A stretch of DNA of 64,000 nt from contig VTFK01000285.1 in the NCBI GenBank assembly GCA_009617715.1, positions 124,001 to 188,000 on the forward strand. The letters run 5' to 3'. Under the pieces are notes generated by a model. It worked only from the letters and a program-made list of their open reading frames with translations, was not told the origin of the DNA and made no database searches. The stretch comes from Plectrocnemia conspersa. Lineage: Eukaryota > Arthropoda > Insecta > Trichoptera > Polycentropodidae. Position numbers and translations under genes: made by a program. The number at the start of each line of letters is the position of its first letter. Position 1 is the stretch's first letter. Positions 1 to 13,285 of the stretch are shown here, piece after piece.

Positions 1-562
1 GGCGCGCGCGGCTGCGGGGGTCGGGGCCCCGGGGCAGCGAAGGGCGGAGCGGAGAATCGTTCGCGGGCGGATTTGTCGGCGTCGGCGTCCGCGCGGCGCG
101 TGCGGCCGACGTCCGGCGACGGCGACGGCGGAGACGGTGACGGCGACGGCGCTAGGGCGCAGCGGGAGCGCTCCATCTCGGCGGAAAAGCGGAACAGAGC
201 GCCGCGGAGGAGGAGCGGTGACGGAGCGCGACGCGACGCGGCCCCCGACGCCGACGCCCCTCGCGCCCCCCCGACGGAGGCGCAGGCCTGGGGTCGGCAG
301 CCCCGACGGCTCTCGCCGGCCGAAGCGCCCTCTGGCCGGCGCTCGATCGATCGGGCCATGCGCTAGAGCCGCCCCGCCCCGCCCCGCCCTGCCGGTCCGC
401 GGCCGGGGCTCGGCCCTCGCGCCCTCGTTCCATGCCTCGGCCGGCGCGCCCGCGCTGAGCGCCCCTCTCTCGCGCCCCCGGCGCTCGACGCCCCCTGCGG
501 CCCGCTTACGTAACTCGCTCCGCGCCATGCCCCCTGTCTCCCGCTCCTAGTGCGCGTTCGTC
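1..562 (+). promoter_or_regulatory. GC-rich promoter and 5' UTR of the B56 gene
   Basis: The first 560 bases are extremely GC- and CpG-rich compared with the AT-rich window, which marks a promoter and 5' UTR. An in-frame TAG at 548-550 lies 15 bases before the ATG at 563 and fixes that start. The long open frames here are arginine/proline-rich on both strands, as expected from base composition, and are not taken as genes. The transcription start was not located and may lie before base 1. Confidence 0.6.
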
Positions 563-3500
563 ATGTCTTCCGTCGAGGGCAGGCAGGCGACCATCGTCGA
601 CCGCATCGACCCTTACGCCAAGCGCGCGTCCAAGAAGAAAACCAAGAAGTCGCAGGGCTCCTCCAGGTACCGCAACAACCAGGACGTGGAGCTGCAGGCC
701 CTGCCCCTGCTCAAAGGTAATCCAATTAAATATATTCATATACACACAAATTCATATACCTTTCCGAGCATTATGACGTCAATAACGAATGTCGTTAGCG
801 TTTCTGTGCCGTTATTAAAAGTTCATCGATGCCTCTGCATTCTCTTTGTATCCATAATATTATAAAGAAGGACGTCCTCTACATCAATTATCGCAGTAAT
901 GCCAATGCAATTTCATGGTAACCATTCTACGGTATAGGATGAGACACGTACTAATCTTTGTGACCATTTATATTTTTCCTCAAAACTAATATTATTCTGA
1001 AGAATAAATATTTTTAAATTTACTCTAGTAGTTAACATTGTTTTAAGAGCTGCGTCTTGCAACTGTGTTTTCTTGCTCGTTCACAATTTATTCATAAGAG
1101 AAAAGACCCTTTCTATGGGTGCATTAGTACTGGCCAGACAAAACATATTCACTAATTATACGAAAATATTTCTGTGTAGTGTAGTTAGAAATAAGTGAAT
1201 ACTCGTAAAATACTTCTGTATCTTGATTACACCCGATAAATCCCTTTTCAATCAACCCATCTATTACATTTTGAATTTCTTTTCACAATAGGTATTTGGT
1301 TAAAACAAATTCTTCACTGAACAAAAGTCCACTGCACTAAATATTCCTTGCTTATTTTATAGAACTCGGCAGCTGTAGCTTTCATATATTCTACGTCAGC
1401 ACCACTGGAGCCAGCCAGTTTATTGCAATTTTGCCATTCAATTACGAACAGAGTAGGGAAGAAACAGTACTTTGTTTCAAGGGCAAATGGTCTTTAAGTT
1501 GATTTATTTTCTTTGTGGCTTCAATTGCAGAAATACTTGATGCAACGTTGTTGACTGCATGCATAAAAAATGTCATAATTCAGAGTTAGGTTCACACAGC
1601 AACAATTCGATCCGATTTTTCTCGTATGGTTTTATCGAATACGAGTCAGCATTCCACATAGCGATTTTTTAACATTGGCGAGAGCTACGAGCATATGATG
1701 CTAGTCTCAGCACACTGTCGCCATCATGGATCCGCGTATTCCACTTCTTATATTGGTATAGATGGGTGCGCAAGCAACGTTTCATTCTCTACTGCAGTCT
1801 GAGAAAACCCTCAACGAGAAAAAATATTTGAAAAGTTTTTCCTAAGCCTGAAAAATGATGAACGGAAATTTTATAATTACTTTCGTGTCAATAGCTAGCT
1901 TTGATGATTTATTTGCAAGACTGGAAGATTCAACTCTGCAACTGTCCATCGAGATTTCCTGCAAAATCGTTCGTTCTTCAATCAATGAAATGTACAGTTC
2001 AATCGATATCAGAAATTTGTTCCAAATAATCACTACAACTGTCGGCGCACAGCGAGAGTTCAAGAGACAAGTTTGTTCATGTGAACGAGGCAATTTAAAA
2101 ATAAGTGCCACTGCATCACATTCGATAAAATCGTTTCGAGATTTTCCTTACTTCAGTGACAAGTTCGATCAATACCAGAATATTTTTTCTCAAATATGGG
2201 ATTTGTGTGAACAACGTAATGCAAAATTCACTGCCACGATGAAATTCGATAAAATCTCGTATGCGGTAAACGGGAAAAATATTGGTGTGTGAATCCAGCC
2301 TTAGGGTTTTCAAAAAAGGCTCACAATACGTTTGGACATTTATCGATACTTAAAAAGTAGTTTTTTAATGGCTTGCATAGTTTCAAAACTCTTTCAATAG
2401 CAGGCATAAGCGAAAGCCACATAGTTTTACTATAGCCTAGCAATTTCTGATACTCTGTGTCAGCTTCATTACAAAATTCTTTCACAGTTTCCATGCGAAC
2501 ACTATAGATATAAAAATGTGAATATATTTTCACAATAACACGTTGTGAATTATGTGAGCTCCACATCTGATTCCTATCAATATTCTTCCGAGAGATAAAT
2601 TTAGTTCTATATAAACATTGTTGACGCTGTCTTTATTATATTATCCCTACAAAATGCCTTGATTTTTAAAGTCAAATTATATTCTGTCAATACTTTCATT
2701 GGATAATTGACAATAATGTCTGAAGTTTCGTATACCTTTGTATGGTAAAAACTAGCCAATAAAACAGGGAATATTTCATTGGACCTGTGGTTTGAAGCAT
2801 CAGTTAATATAGTAACAGAATTGCATTCGCTGAGGCGATCTTTTAATTTACCTATTACTATTGGTGCTAATATATTTATAAAAATAGCTACTATTTTCAT
2901 ACGAGCACATTTAAATTTATGTTCAAAACATGTTTGAATTAACTTAGAAGCACAATCGTTTGAGCGAAAAATGTGGTTCTCTTGCAACGCTTTCAGTCGC
3001 AGCAACTTCCAGATCTTTAGAAGTTGGTGAATCCGTTTTATTTCTTAAACTAAGCATCAAAGAATTTGAAGCGGCAGCAAAATCAGAATTTTTATATTTT
3101 TCTGATCTTAAATGCTGCTTAATATCGCTGGTACCTCAATTATTTGTGTATTTATTGATGGTAAATTTTCACAACAGGACTCGTTGCAGAGTTATTAATG
3201 GGGTGTTCGCTGTTCTGACCAATGCTCGTTCACTTGCGCCTAATCTGTTCAACAGTAATGCATAAACAATTCGTTTTATTGAACAATTATTTTATAATAT
3301 TGTTCATTTTTTTAAATTGCCCTCTTTCCGATTTAAATCCAGCTCTTTGGTAATTCCAACTAGTTTGCTAATAACATCGTTAACACTATGCAGGCCAGAT
3401 AAAATCACTACAAACTTACGCTAATGGCTGGCGATTTTTACAATATCGTCTTTATTTTATTTTTTTGAAAAATCGCTATAACTTTTGAAGTAATCGTTCT

Positions 3501-6500
3501 ATAATAAAGATTTTTTTGCATTGTGCGTAAAATGAACCAATAAACATGAATTATATATTGAACAGATGTTTTCAACCTTGAATGTTCAGGAATTTTTTTA
3601 TGAAAAATGTTTTTTTAAAAATAAATTTTGAGATTTATGGAGTGCATCCGGTTGTAGTGCAAGAAGATCCAGTTGGGGAATTTGAGACGCTTGATATTCA
3701 CTGCAAATCCAAGATTTTGCAACATTTAACATTGATATTCACTGCAAATCCAAGATTTTGCAACATTTAACAAAAAACTTTTATTTAATTTTTTTGTGGC
3801 ATTTCAATTCATTAACTTAACGAAAACATGATGTATATGCTGATCCCCGGCCAAGAACGGTCGGCGCAAACATGCTGCATATTTGCATCATGCAGCCGCC
3901 AATAGTTCAACCCATGATGATGCCACATATGCATCAAAAACATGATGTATATGCTGATCCCCGGCCAAGAACGGTTGGCGCAAACATGATGCATATTCGC
4001 ATCATGCGGCCGCCAATGGTCCAACCCATGATGATGCCACATATGCATCACCGGCCACGAAAATGTTAATTTAAAATCAGGGTTTCTTAGGAAACTCAAT
4101 CCAGTCACTCTCTTTGCAACCTCAACGTTTTCGATGGTCTCGATTTTATTCAAAGTTAGATCCAATTGAAGATTTGTTATCACCATATTTAATTGCCAGA
4201 TCAATTACCCTAGTTACAATGACATATCTCTCGGTTTCAATAGTGATTCTTTTGACGGCAGCTTTATTTTTGATTCAATCTGCTATACGAATTGTTAGTC
4301 ATACAAAATCTCACTATATAAACAAAGAAAACATATCAATATGAGGTTTTTCAAAAAGTATTTATTTATTTTTAAATAATGATATTATCAGTTATATTGG
4401 GTGTACTTTCATGCCATCGCTTCTTCCAATCCGCAAAATATTTGTGGAATGCAGGAAAATATCGCATATCTGGTAAATAAAATTCAGCGCCTGTCAAAAG
4501 TAAAACTCATTATTGATGAGAACTTGTGGCTATAATTAAAGAAAACAGTAAAGAGAAGCTTGGTTGCTTCACATGAACCGTACTAGATACCAACTTCTTC
4601 AGCAATCTTAATCGTAGATGTATGTCAATGTGGCTCACAATTGACACGCGCATCACAGATGTTCATTGAAATCATTTTTAATTACAATTTGAATCCTGTT
4701 GATTTCTTCAGTGTAAATTTTCGAAAATCACATGATCCATATTGCGCTAATCTTCCTTTGAAAAATCTTTTCTATTAGTAATAATTGCACGATATCTTAA
4801 TCTATAAAGTCATTAAATAAAACCTAACCTGTATCCTGTGCTTAACACTTTAAATGCAAAACGATGATATTTTGTTGTTCAATACATAATTGCTGCATCC
4901 ATAATGCTCAACATGATAAATAAATTTGAGAACTTGTTACCGCACTAGTATGTCAGTGATGTGAAACATATTTTTTATTTTATTGTTGTGTAGCATAGGC
5001 TGATGAATATGTAACCAGACAGGATTTAAAAAATCACCATAGCTTACAAAGAGTTATGATGTTTTGATAAATATTCGTTAGTTGTTCGAGGCTGCTATTA
5101 AACAGGGAATCTGTTAAATAGCAGCCTCGAATCCATCCATAATCGACTTTCTGCATATTGCCAATAAATCGAGTCATCATCATCACATTTCTCCACTAAA
5201 GAATGATTCAGAAAATGGTTAAATTCTTTATGTGCTAAGTTACGTTTGTACCAAGGACCAGTTTCCCCACAAACGAAAAGTAACCGTTTTTGCTTTGAAC
5301 AAATTCATCTATAAATTAATTAGTTTCATTAAATTTGTTATACAACTCTGTCAAACAAGCTGTGTCATGTTTATACGTAATGAAGTTTTCTCGTAACGAA
5401 TCATCTTTGTTTTAAAAATAGTCTACACCTGAGTTGTAAATAACATAATAAAATCGATTTAAACCCCTCAACAGCTAAAGTACTCCTTTTGTGGAATAGT
5501 TAACGATTGGAGACTTGTTTTTCAATACAATGCAAAATCAAACAATATCTAGTGCTTGGCTTCTGATTTTCCTCTTTGCTGTAATTACATATTGTAATAT
5601 TAGTTTTTTTAAACTAAATGTCAATGAATCATACTATTACAAAGGCAATAAATTTAATATTATTCACAGGAATTCCATTTCAATATGTGATTTTTTTCTT
5701 TATTGCTGGCTAATGTTTTTTAGCAAATAATATTTTTTTAAATCTAATGTAAAACCAAAATTCCGTTTTCTTTTTGATATTCCCTTATATTATATGGTAT
5801 TAAACCGAAAGTTTTTTTGAGTATTTGCGTAAAAGCGAATTCGCTGTTTTTACAAAAGACTTGGAGTCTTATAACGGGATTTTATTATCTGGAACCTTAT
5901 AGTTTATGGGAAAATGTTTTTATCTAAAAATGCTTACGTCGAGTATTCGGCAACAATAATATATCAATGTTTCATATAATATACTAGCTTTATAGCGTCC
6001 TCGAATCTGGCTCCATCGTTGGAATCCCAGGAGACAAATCATTCCTTGTCAGTAAGGATTAGCAAGATATTCCTCAGATATATCTACGGATCAATACAAT
6101 TCGCTGTATTGTGTTCTTATCATTTTTAAATTATCTATTATTATTTGATTTTACTCAACATTTTCGTGTATATTTGTAGTATGAATAAGCGTATGTATAA
6201 ATGTATCTGTAAATATTGTGTATTTGGCTGTCATGACGCATCGGGAAAACCTGTCAAGTCATGATGGTTAAAAATAAATTCTTATGCCTGAACATGCACT
6301 CATACTCCTGATTGTCATTTCAGACGTCTCCAGTGGAGAGCAGGAAGAGTTGTTTATACGGAAGCTGAGACAATGTTGTGTTGCATTCGATTTCATGGAT
6401 CCGGTGGCGGATCTGAAAGGAAAGGAAGTAAAGCGCGGCTCGTTGAACGAGCTCGTGGAGCATATTACGAGTGGAAGAGGCGTCCTCACCGATCCGGTGT

Positions 6501-8222
6501 ATCCGGAGATCATAAAGATGGTAAGAGAGAACCCGTTCGATCCGTACCCGTCCCTAAACAGATTTTCCTGACCCGTTTCTCTGTTGAAGATCTCCGCTAA
6601 TCTGTTTCGCACGCTGCCACCGAGCGAAAATCCCGATTTCGACCCCGAAGAGGACGACCCGACGCTCGAGGCGTCGTGGCCGCACCTCCAATTAGTCTAC
6701 GAATTCTTTCTGCGGTTCTTGGAGTCGGCCGACTTTCAACCCGCAATCGGAAAGAGAGTCATCGATCAGAAGTTCGTCTTGCAAGTGAGTGCTGCGGCAA
6801 TCGCGTTATCGCCGCAGATCATTATGCGATTCGTTCTAATTCCTTTTGTTGTTGCGCAGCTTCTGGAGTTGTTCGACTCGGAGGATCCGCGGGAGCGCGA
6901 CTTGCTCAAGACCGTGCTGCACCGTATCTACGGAAAGTTCCTCGGTTTGAGAGCGTTCATCCGCAAACAGATAAATAATATCTTTCTACGTTTCATATAC
7001 GAAACCGAACACTTTAACGGCGTCGGCGAATTGCTAGAGATTCTCGGCAGGTGAGTCTCCGAGATTCTTCGTCCGTATTTCCGCTTCCCGTCTTACTAAC
7101 TTTCCCGTTTATTTCAGCATAATCAACGGATTCGCGTTGCCGTTGAAAACGGAGCATAAACAGTTCCTCGTGAGAATTTTATTGCCGTTGCATAAGGTCA
7201 AATGCTTGTCGTTATATCACGCGCAATTAGCATACTGTGTAGTGCAGTTTCTCGAAAAAGACTCTTCACTCACGGAAGCGGTCATTCGCGGATTACTTAA
7301 ATTTTGGCCGAAAACATGCTCTCAAAAGGAGGTGAGGATTCGATCGTTAGCTCACGTTCGGATCGCTTTCGTTCATTTTAATCGCGTTTCGATCTATGTT
7401 CGCAGGTTATGTTCCTCGGCGAGTTAGAGGAGATCTTAGACGTCACGGATCCGCAGCATTTTGTCAAAATACAGGAACCCTTATTTAGACAAATTTCGCG
7501 ATGCGTGTCTAGCCCGCATTTTCAGGTAATTTATGGTATTTCACAATAATTAATATCGCTCGATAATCTTACATGTGATTGTTTGACTTGATTAAACATT
7601 TATTCTCAGTAAATATTGATAACGATGATTCGTTTTAAATTGGATATTTAGGGTACAATAGTTCAAATCTATTGTTATCGTTTTAATACGTTTACTTCCA
7701 ATGTAGATATGTCTAATGTATAACAAGATCTGATCTATTGGAAATGTATCGAGTCAATGCATAACCAAAAAAACTGCATCTCTTATTTGTTAGATTGTCT
7801 TTTATAATAGAATATGTACATATCTGTTACAGGTAGCGGAACGTGCACTTTACTTTTGGAATAATGAATATATCATGTCGTTAATTGAAGAAAATAATAA
7901 TGTTATAATGCCGATAATGTTCCCTGCGCTATATCGCATCAGTAAAGAACATTGGAATCAGACAATTATAGCCCTCGTATATAACGTTCTTAAAACTTTC
8001 ATGGAAATGAACTCCAGACAGTTCGACGAATTAACAGCGGGCTACAAGGCCGAAAGACAAAAGTAAATATAACTACGGCGAACGACTTATTATTGTCGTG
8101 TTTATTAATGTGAATTTGCGTTTTACAGAGAGAAGAAACGCGAAAAAGAGCGGGAAGACTTGTGGAAGAAGCTAGGCGATATGGAGATCTCTCACAAACG
8201 TCAGACCACAGGTGCCAAGTGA
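563..8222 (+). CDS. PP2A B56 (B') regulatory subunit, PPP2R5 family (widerborst-like)
   Basis: Regulatory subunit of protein phosphatase 2A; it binds the A/C core enzyme and recruits substrates through a HEAT-repeat solenoid. Eight coding exons with GT...AG introns and consistent phases: 563-716, 6324-6520, 6590-6784, 6860-7050, 7118-7331, 7406-7525, 7833-8062, 8129-8222. Together they give 464 residues, the usual B56 length. The N-terminus is a short basic tail ([12 protein letters not shown]). From exon 2 the conserved core reads [93 protein letters not shown] and NNEYIMSL. The tail is lysine-rich ([11 protein letters not shown]) and ends at TGA 8220-8222. Intron 1 is 5.6 kb and full of transposon relics; the others are 67-307 bases. 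No break is seen. The family is certain; the choice between widerborst-like and the other B56 branch rests on memory of family sequences. Confidence 0.95.
1020..3265 (-). pseudogene. hAT-family transposase relic (DUF4371/ZMYM-like type)
   Basis: Read on the minus strand from about 3260 downward, the pieces follow the order of a hAT transposase of the vertebrate/insect DUF4371 type. There is an N-terminal [20 protein letters not shown] segment, then [16 protein letters not shown] and [19 protein letters not shown] (2610-3000). Next comes [20 protein letters not shown] followed by [12 protein letters not shown] (2330-2520). After an insertion the C-terminal dimerisation-like block [20 protein letters not shown] reads at about 1030-1110. 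Frameshifts (near 2960) and stops break it, so it is dead. A MITE at 1587-2300 splits it. Family assignment rests on the conserved TDASN and GYSxTxWLSL blocks. Confidence 0.75.
1587..2303. mobile_element. MITE-like insertion, PIF/Harbinger-type (TTA duplication)
   Basis: The left end at 1589 reads GGTTCACACAGCAAC and the reverse complement of the right end (to 2300) reads GGCTGGATTCACACACC. Inverted similarity continues about 60 bases through a shared CTCGTATGG/GCATACGAG and TTTATCGAAT. Both ends are flanked by TTA, a 3-bp duplication typical of PIF/Harbinger. The insert interrupts the hAT relic. The frames inside have no recognised similarity, so it looks non-autonomous. The terminal repeats are imperfect, so the boundaries are approximate. 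Confidence 0.5.
3691..3771. repeat. 41-bp tandem duplication
   Basis: Two copies (3691-3731 and 3732-3771) of a 41-base unit beginning TTGATATTCACTGCAAATCC, almost identical. It lies just upstream of the 114-bp tandem repeat and may reflect the same local instability. Confidence 0.85.
3821..4069 (+). repeat. 114-bp (38-codon) tandem repeat with an open Met/His/Pro-rich frame
   Basis: Two copies of a 114-base unit start at about 3827 and 3941. The unit is a multiple of three, and one frame is open from 3821 to the stop at 4067-4069. Each unit reads [16 protein letters not shown], then a methionine/histidine-rich part containing [10 protein letters not shown]. The two copies differ at about six codons, mostly non-synonymous, so there is no sign of purifying selection. 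A stop (TAA 3818-3820) immediately precedes the frame and no start or splice context was recognised. It may be a captured coding fragment, a transposon piece or chance. No function is proposed. Confidence 0.6.
5085..5131. repeat. Near-perfect hairpin, 21-bp arms
   Basis: Arms 5085-5105 and 5111-5131 (TTCGAGGCTGCTATT... and its complement) pair with one mismatch around a 5-base loop. It is isolated in the intron. It may be the terminal hairpin of a MITE; no flanking duplication was identified. Confidence 0.7.
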
Positions 8223-11200
8223 TGCACCTCTCCGTTGTCGCCAGCTAGTAAGAGACGCCGCCCCCTTTAACTTGCATTTTATAAACTTTTTGACAGTGCA
8301 TACGATTACGGTTTTTTTGTGAGCCTTTTTTTTTACTTAAGAAAAAAAAAGATATGTTATTTTGTGAGTTAACTTTCGAGCAAGATTGATTTTGTTGTTT
8401 TCAATTGTGATTTTTTAAAAACATTTTGTACAATATAAAATTATTATATAATATAATATAACGCTGATGTTTAATCACCATTTGAGTAGAATTAGTTCTA
8501 TACGATGGAACTAAAAGCGTATCATTTTGGATCGTTGATTTAAAAATTAATAATAAAAAAACTATCACGTTGAATGCTGTGGATTATAATATATGGATAT
8601 TTATTATTATATACATATGATTTTATTGCACTATGGAGTAGTATGTTTTTAACGCAAGAGCTAACTTTTATTATCGTTTATAAAAAATAAAACAAAAAAA
8701 TAATAAACTATTAACTGTGCTATTTTTGGCAAAACTTATTGAGAGATAAAATATTAAAATGCGAGATAAACGACTAAAATATGCGAGCTTTTCTATTATT
8801 ACATGTGACAATATGATGGTGAATATGTTTTTACTCATTTGGAACAATGCTTTTTAAATAAAATAAAAAACGAAGAATATACTGTGAACATGTTTTTCTT
8901 GTTGTTCATACATAAGGTATTGTTTTATAAAGAATAATTTTATATAAAAAAAATTATAAATTTCCAATTCTTTAACATATTATGCTATATATATTTATAG
9001 GAAGTCTATTGAAATGATAGTTATAGAGGGTAATTTATTAACATATTTGTTATGTCAGAATGCATTTCTATATTTTCACAATACGAGTGTCGCGGGTGGT
9101 CGATTCATTTTTGGCCGTTCAATATATGAATCCGAACAAATGTCAGATTTTATGGTTAATCTTATGTTATGTAACGTCAGAATAGAAATAATTTAATTTT
9201 ATGTATGGATGTAAAACAAAAATGGGTAGTTGTCATCGTTTCACCTGCACGCATGCAACCTAATAGAATCATGCATACACACACAAATATATTTACACAC
9301 ATTTATGTACATAATATATAGTATAATATTTTTTTAAGCAATACACTTACATTTTATAAAAATATATATTTAATACTAACTAAATTGAATATATAAAAAA
9401 ACTTTTTCTACTCAAATGTTTTTCTAACATGTTCATTTTTTATTTTCGAAATGTGTTCCTATTCTTTTTTTTTTTTGTACATGGATATAATGTCTTTTCA
9501 ATTTTTTATAGTAACTTGAATTGCATTGGATTGTTGCAGCGTGTTTATTAATATATATCGAAGTCGAGGCCTACGTGCCTCGTGAGACACTGTATAGATG
9601 TTTCTCTTCTTTCGTTTAGCAATATTCTGTTTTAATTTTCACATTTAATGATAATAAAAAATAATACAAATATATATATATAGAAACAAAAATTAATAGT
9701 GATTGTGTAATAAAGGTTAATTCGTATTGTTATACTTAATATTATTTATTGTTATTTTTTGGAAATTTTTCCGTTTTTAAATATCGTTCCCGTTATTCGG
9801 AATGCAAATCGGCAACGTTGATTAAACTCTTAGTTTAACTTGGTCCTTCAACATTCTCACGGTGTGTTTAGCAATATATTTATGTATCTCTTTATGTTCA
9901 CAAATTGACAATATACAGCTTAAAATTTATAGTTTTTTTTTTAATAAAAAAGGCTATATTAATAAATTGTTTGGTATTGATGTTGAATATTATTATTATT
10001 AATATATTATCAATTTGTATATATAAATATTAAAGAATGCCATTGTGTCTAAGAATTATGATGTTTTCTGTTGAACGAAATTGTATTATTGCGTATACCC
10101 TTTTTTTTATATATATGTATGTTAAATAAATATAATAATGCACAGATTATATACATATATGCTTAATTATGTTGAAGGATTTAAGTTCGTATTTGTTGTT
10201 AATTAGATCAATAGCTTGATCATGTGTATATTTTAAGTTTTTTTTTCTGATTTTTAACGATAAGTAGTAATTGAAAAAAAAAACAAGCTGAAATGTTAAA
10301 TATGTTCTTGGCTCTTTTATATGCTCATCATATGTGTTAAATATATACATATAAGTATGTGTTTTATACACATATATACCCGTTTATATCAAATTGTGTA
10401 TTTGTGAAGAATATTTTGCTGGAATTATGAATGAAAGTAATTTATACGTATTTTGAATGAGTATAAAAATTAGTACTAAATGTTGTTAGTAATAGAAAGT
10501 CACAAGTCAAGGAAAAATAAAGTCTGTTTTTTATAGTATATCATTTAAAAAAATAGTATTTGTACGATATAAAATTAAACTTTATCATCGTTTTACAAAT
10601 ATGCACACAGTTATACATAAAAATGCACATAGAGCAAGTTTTTCGGCGGCTCAAAATGCGCGTTTATATATTTTTATGATTACTTTATTGTGTTGAACTG
10701 TATTCTTTTCATAGGTCCGAGTCATGTTTAGGTAAATAAATATAAAGGTAAAATAGGAGTTTGTCAAAAAATTTTATACGGAAAGAGCTAAGGACATAAT
10801 TATATCTGTAAACTTGTATATATATGTATGTATCACATATATACATATGCGTATGTTAATATATATATGTAAATTTTATTATTTTGCTGTGCTTGATTTG
10901 ATGAGCAATAATCAAGCATACTAACCTATTTAGTACATTCAATAAATCCTTAATGCGTAATACTTTTTTTATTCAACCGATACCACCTAGCGACCGTGTG
11001 TTTGTGTGCGTGTGCAAATTTGTGCTGTGAATTCGACAATGCCAAAACCGTCAAGAGAAACGATCGATGATCGAGTGAAGTGATAAAAGAAATGCATTCT
11101 TAAAGTTTAAAAAATTCATAACTATCGTTTCATTGAGGCGATATTCTAGTTATATTTTTCTATATGAACAATTATAATTATTTTTAACTTTATTTTTAAC

Positions 11201-12259
11201 GAATGTAACTGTTGTTTTTTTTTTTGTGAAATCTTATGTTTTATGTTATTTTTTTTTTGATGTATCATTGCCTTTTAATTCTGCATTATGAGGCAGCTAA
11301 GTGAGATGTTAAAAATATGTTTATAACAATATCTTATATAAAATGTATAACTATTTCATAAATAAAAAATTGTAATAACACATTTTAAAAATGCAATCAG
11401 CAATTTTTCATTATATCACACTAATTGATGCTGATTATGCCGATTTAATTGTTTTGCAGGGTTCCGTATAGGCCAAAAGATAGTTTCTGAACGCTTTTGA
11501 TATTTAATGGTAATAAAAGTATATATTTCTATAGATTCTCTTATGTTATTTTTTACTTGTAATTTGAGAGGCGGTTAATATGAGATCATTTGCTTGAAAA
11601 ATGGTTTTATAAGTCTAGGCAATCAATTTGAAAGTATATATATAGTGTACGATGTATAAGTAGGCATTATTATAAGTTTAATATTTACACATTCATGCAA
11701 ACTGTATATTCATATTATACACGACCAGCTGCCGAAACACTGATAGAAATATTATTTAAATAAACATCAGTTTTTTTGTAAAGGTGTTTCAGTCGCAGAT
11801 TCGAGTATAGAACATTGTAACTATTTTGAAAATGTAAATAGTTTAGTTATCGTTTTTATTTAGCGTGCAATCCATCGGCGACAATTGTTTGATTTCGAAC
11901 AATTTAGAGTTTTTAAATTTTAGACAATGTTTAGCAATTATGTAGGGAATGCGCAGCTTTGTTTTCGGACTAAAAAAAGCTGTCTATATTTTAGTTTTCG
12001 TTTACAATTTTGCATGTCAAAGTCAATGTGACCATTGTATGTATTGTTAAGTGATAATACAGTTTATAGTGTTAGTGCGCATGTAAATTAGGATTTTATA
12101 TTTAAAAAATAATAAGTACGGATATATATTTTTACTTGTACGATGAAACTTTGTTGTAACGTTGCTTTATTCGTGATACCTTCGAATGTGCATAAATGTA
12201 TTATATATCTGAAAGTAGCACAGGCAAATTATGAAATTCGTATACGTATGTTGATGTAT

Positions 12260-12481
12260 TTAACCCTTTCGTTGCCGAGCCTTTTGGGATTACTATCTAA
12301 ATATTGATGTATTACATAATAATAAAAAAATATGTTATATATAGAGATAAACTGTTATTTTCCCCCGAAGCAAATACCCAACAGCCCATTAAAAATGTAT
12401 CCTATTTCTTCAATATTGACTTCAGATCTGTCAATTCTTGCCAAAGTAGCAATACCAGATTTTGGCAACCAAGGGGTTTAA
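12260..12481. mobile_element. TTAA-flanked MITE, piggyBac-like, copy 1
   Basis: Begins TTAACCCTTTCGTTGCC and ends GGCAACCAAGGGGTTTAA, giving inverted ends flanked by TTAA. The right-hand 60 bases (CTTGCCAAAGTAGCAA) are shared with copies at 13123 and 40113. TTAA target duplication with CCC(T) termini is the piggyBac signature. It has no coding capacity. Confidence 0.7.
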
Positions 12482-13122
12482 ATACATGACCGTTGATTGT
12501 ACATTTTAAATCAGAATCTATATTGATGAAAATTGTATAATTGAATCGCTAAATGTCCAATATTTAAACAAAAAATATGTATGATCTATTTGTGTGGACT
12601 TTTGCTCTGAACCTTTGCCATGCATATAAATACTGAATACTTTCGTACTGTTTATTATGTAAACATATACATACATGCGCTCGTTCTACGTCTATTCTCT
12701 GTCCATTATATACAAACAGTAAGTACTATGTAATAATTGAAACCAACTAAAACTCCAATAATGGTTTTTAACGTCTTAATTGGACAGTTTCTTATTACGT
12801 GATTAAAAATGGTTTTTCTGCCACTCGTCATGGTATGAACAGAATGCAGAGCGGACAAATATAAAATTCGTCTCAGTGTTGTGATGATGTAATATTAGAT
12901 ATGACAAAATTCGTTCCTCTCATTGAAAACACTTCAATGACGACTTTTTGCATCATGCCCGTTATGTATGAAATATTACCATGCATTTAGATGTCATGTT
13001 GTTAAGAGAATAAGGACACAGTGATTGTCATAGTTGTATCAGATTTTTTAGTCAACTCTTGAAAACTCAATAGAAGTCCATATTTTCACACACATCTCGA
13101 ATATATTTTGTAATAGAGGCGA

Positions 13123-13285
13123 TTAACCTTTCGGTTGCTGAGATTTTTGTGATAGTATTTAAAAATCTATATATAATTATAATTGCAATATATTAAAATT
13201 CATTATACAATGATGACGTCGGATCTGGCATTTTCGCCAAAATAGCAAAAGACAAAATATCAGGTTTCGGCAACAAAAGGGTTAA
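13123..13285. mobile_element. TTAA-flanked MITE, piggyBac-like, copy 2
   Basis: Left end TTAACCTTTCGGTTGCTGA, right end TTTCGGCAACAAAAGGGTTAA in pieces, so both ends carry TTAA. The internal CGCCAAAATAGCAAAAG matches copies 1 and 3. Confidence 0.75.

Larger units (their letters stand above)
717..6323 (+). other. Intron 1 of the B56 gene, colonised by repeats
   Basis: Donor gtaatc at 717 and acceptor tcattcag ending at 6323. It contains the hAT relic, Harbinger-like MITE, tandem coding-type repeat and hairpin listed separately. The stretches 720-1020, 4350-5080 and 5140-6320 are AT-rich with no recognisable gene; the 71-codon frame at 5515-5730 has no recognised similarity. Confidence 0.8.

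Noticed and set aside
73..550. Arg/Pro-rich open frames of 93-137 codons on both strands
   Set aside because: Base composition of a CpG-rich 5' UTR; no domain, and an in-frame stop separates them from the B56 ATG.
1855..2313. Overlapping 145- and 65-codon frames as genes
   Set aside because: They lie wholly inside the MITE-like insertion and have no recognised similarity.
3691..4070. CRISPR array
   Set aside because: Only two tandem copies of each unit without spacers, in an animal intron.
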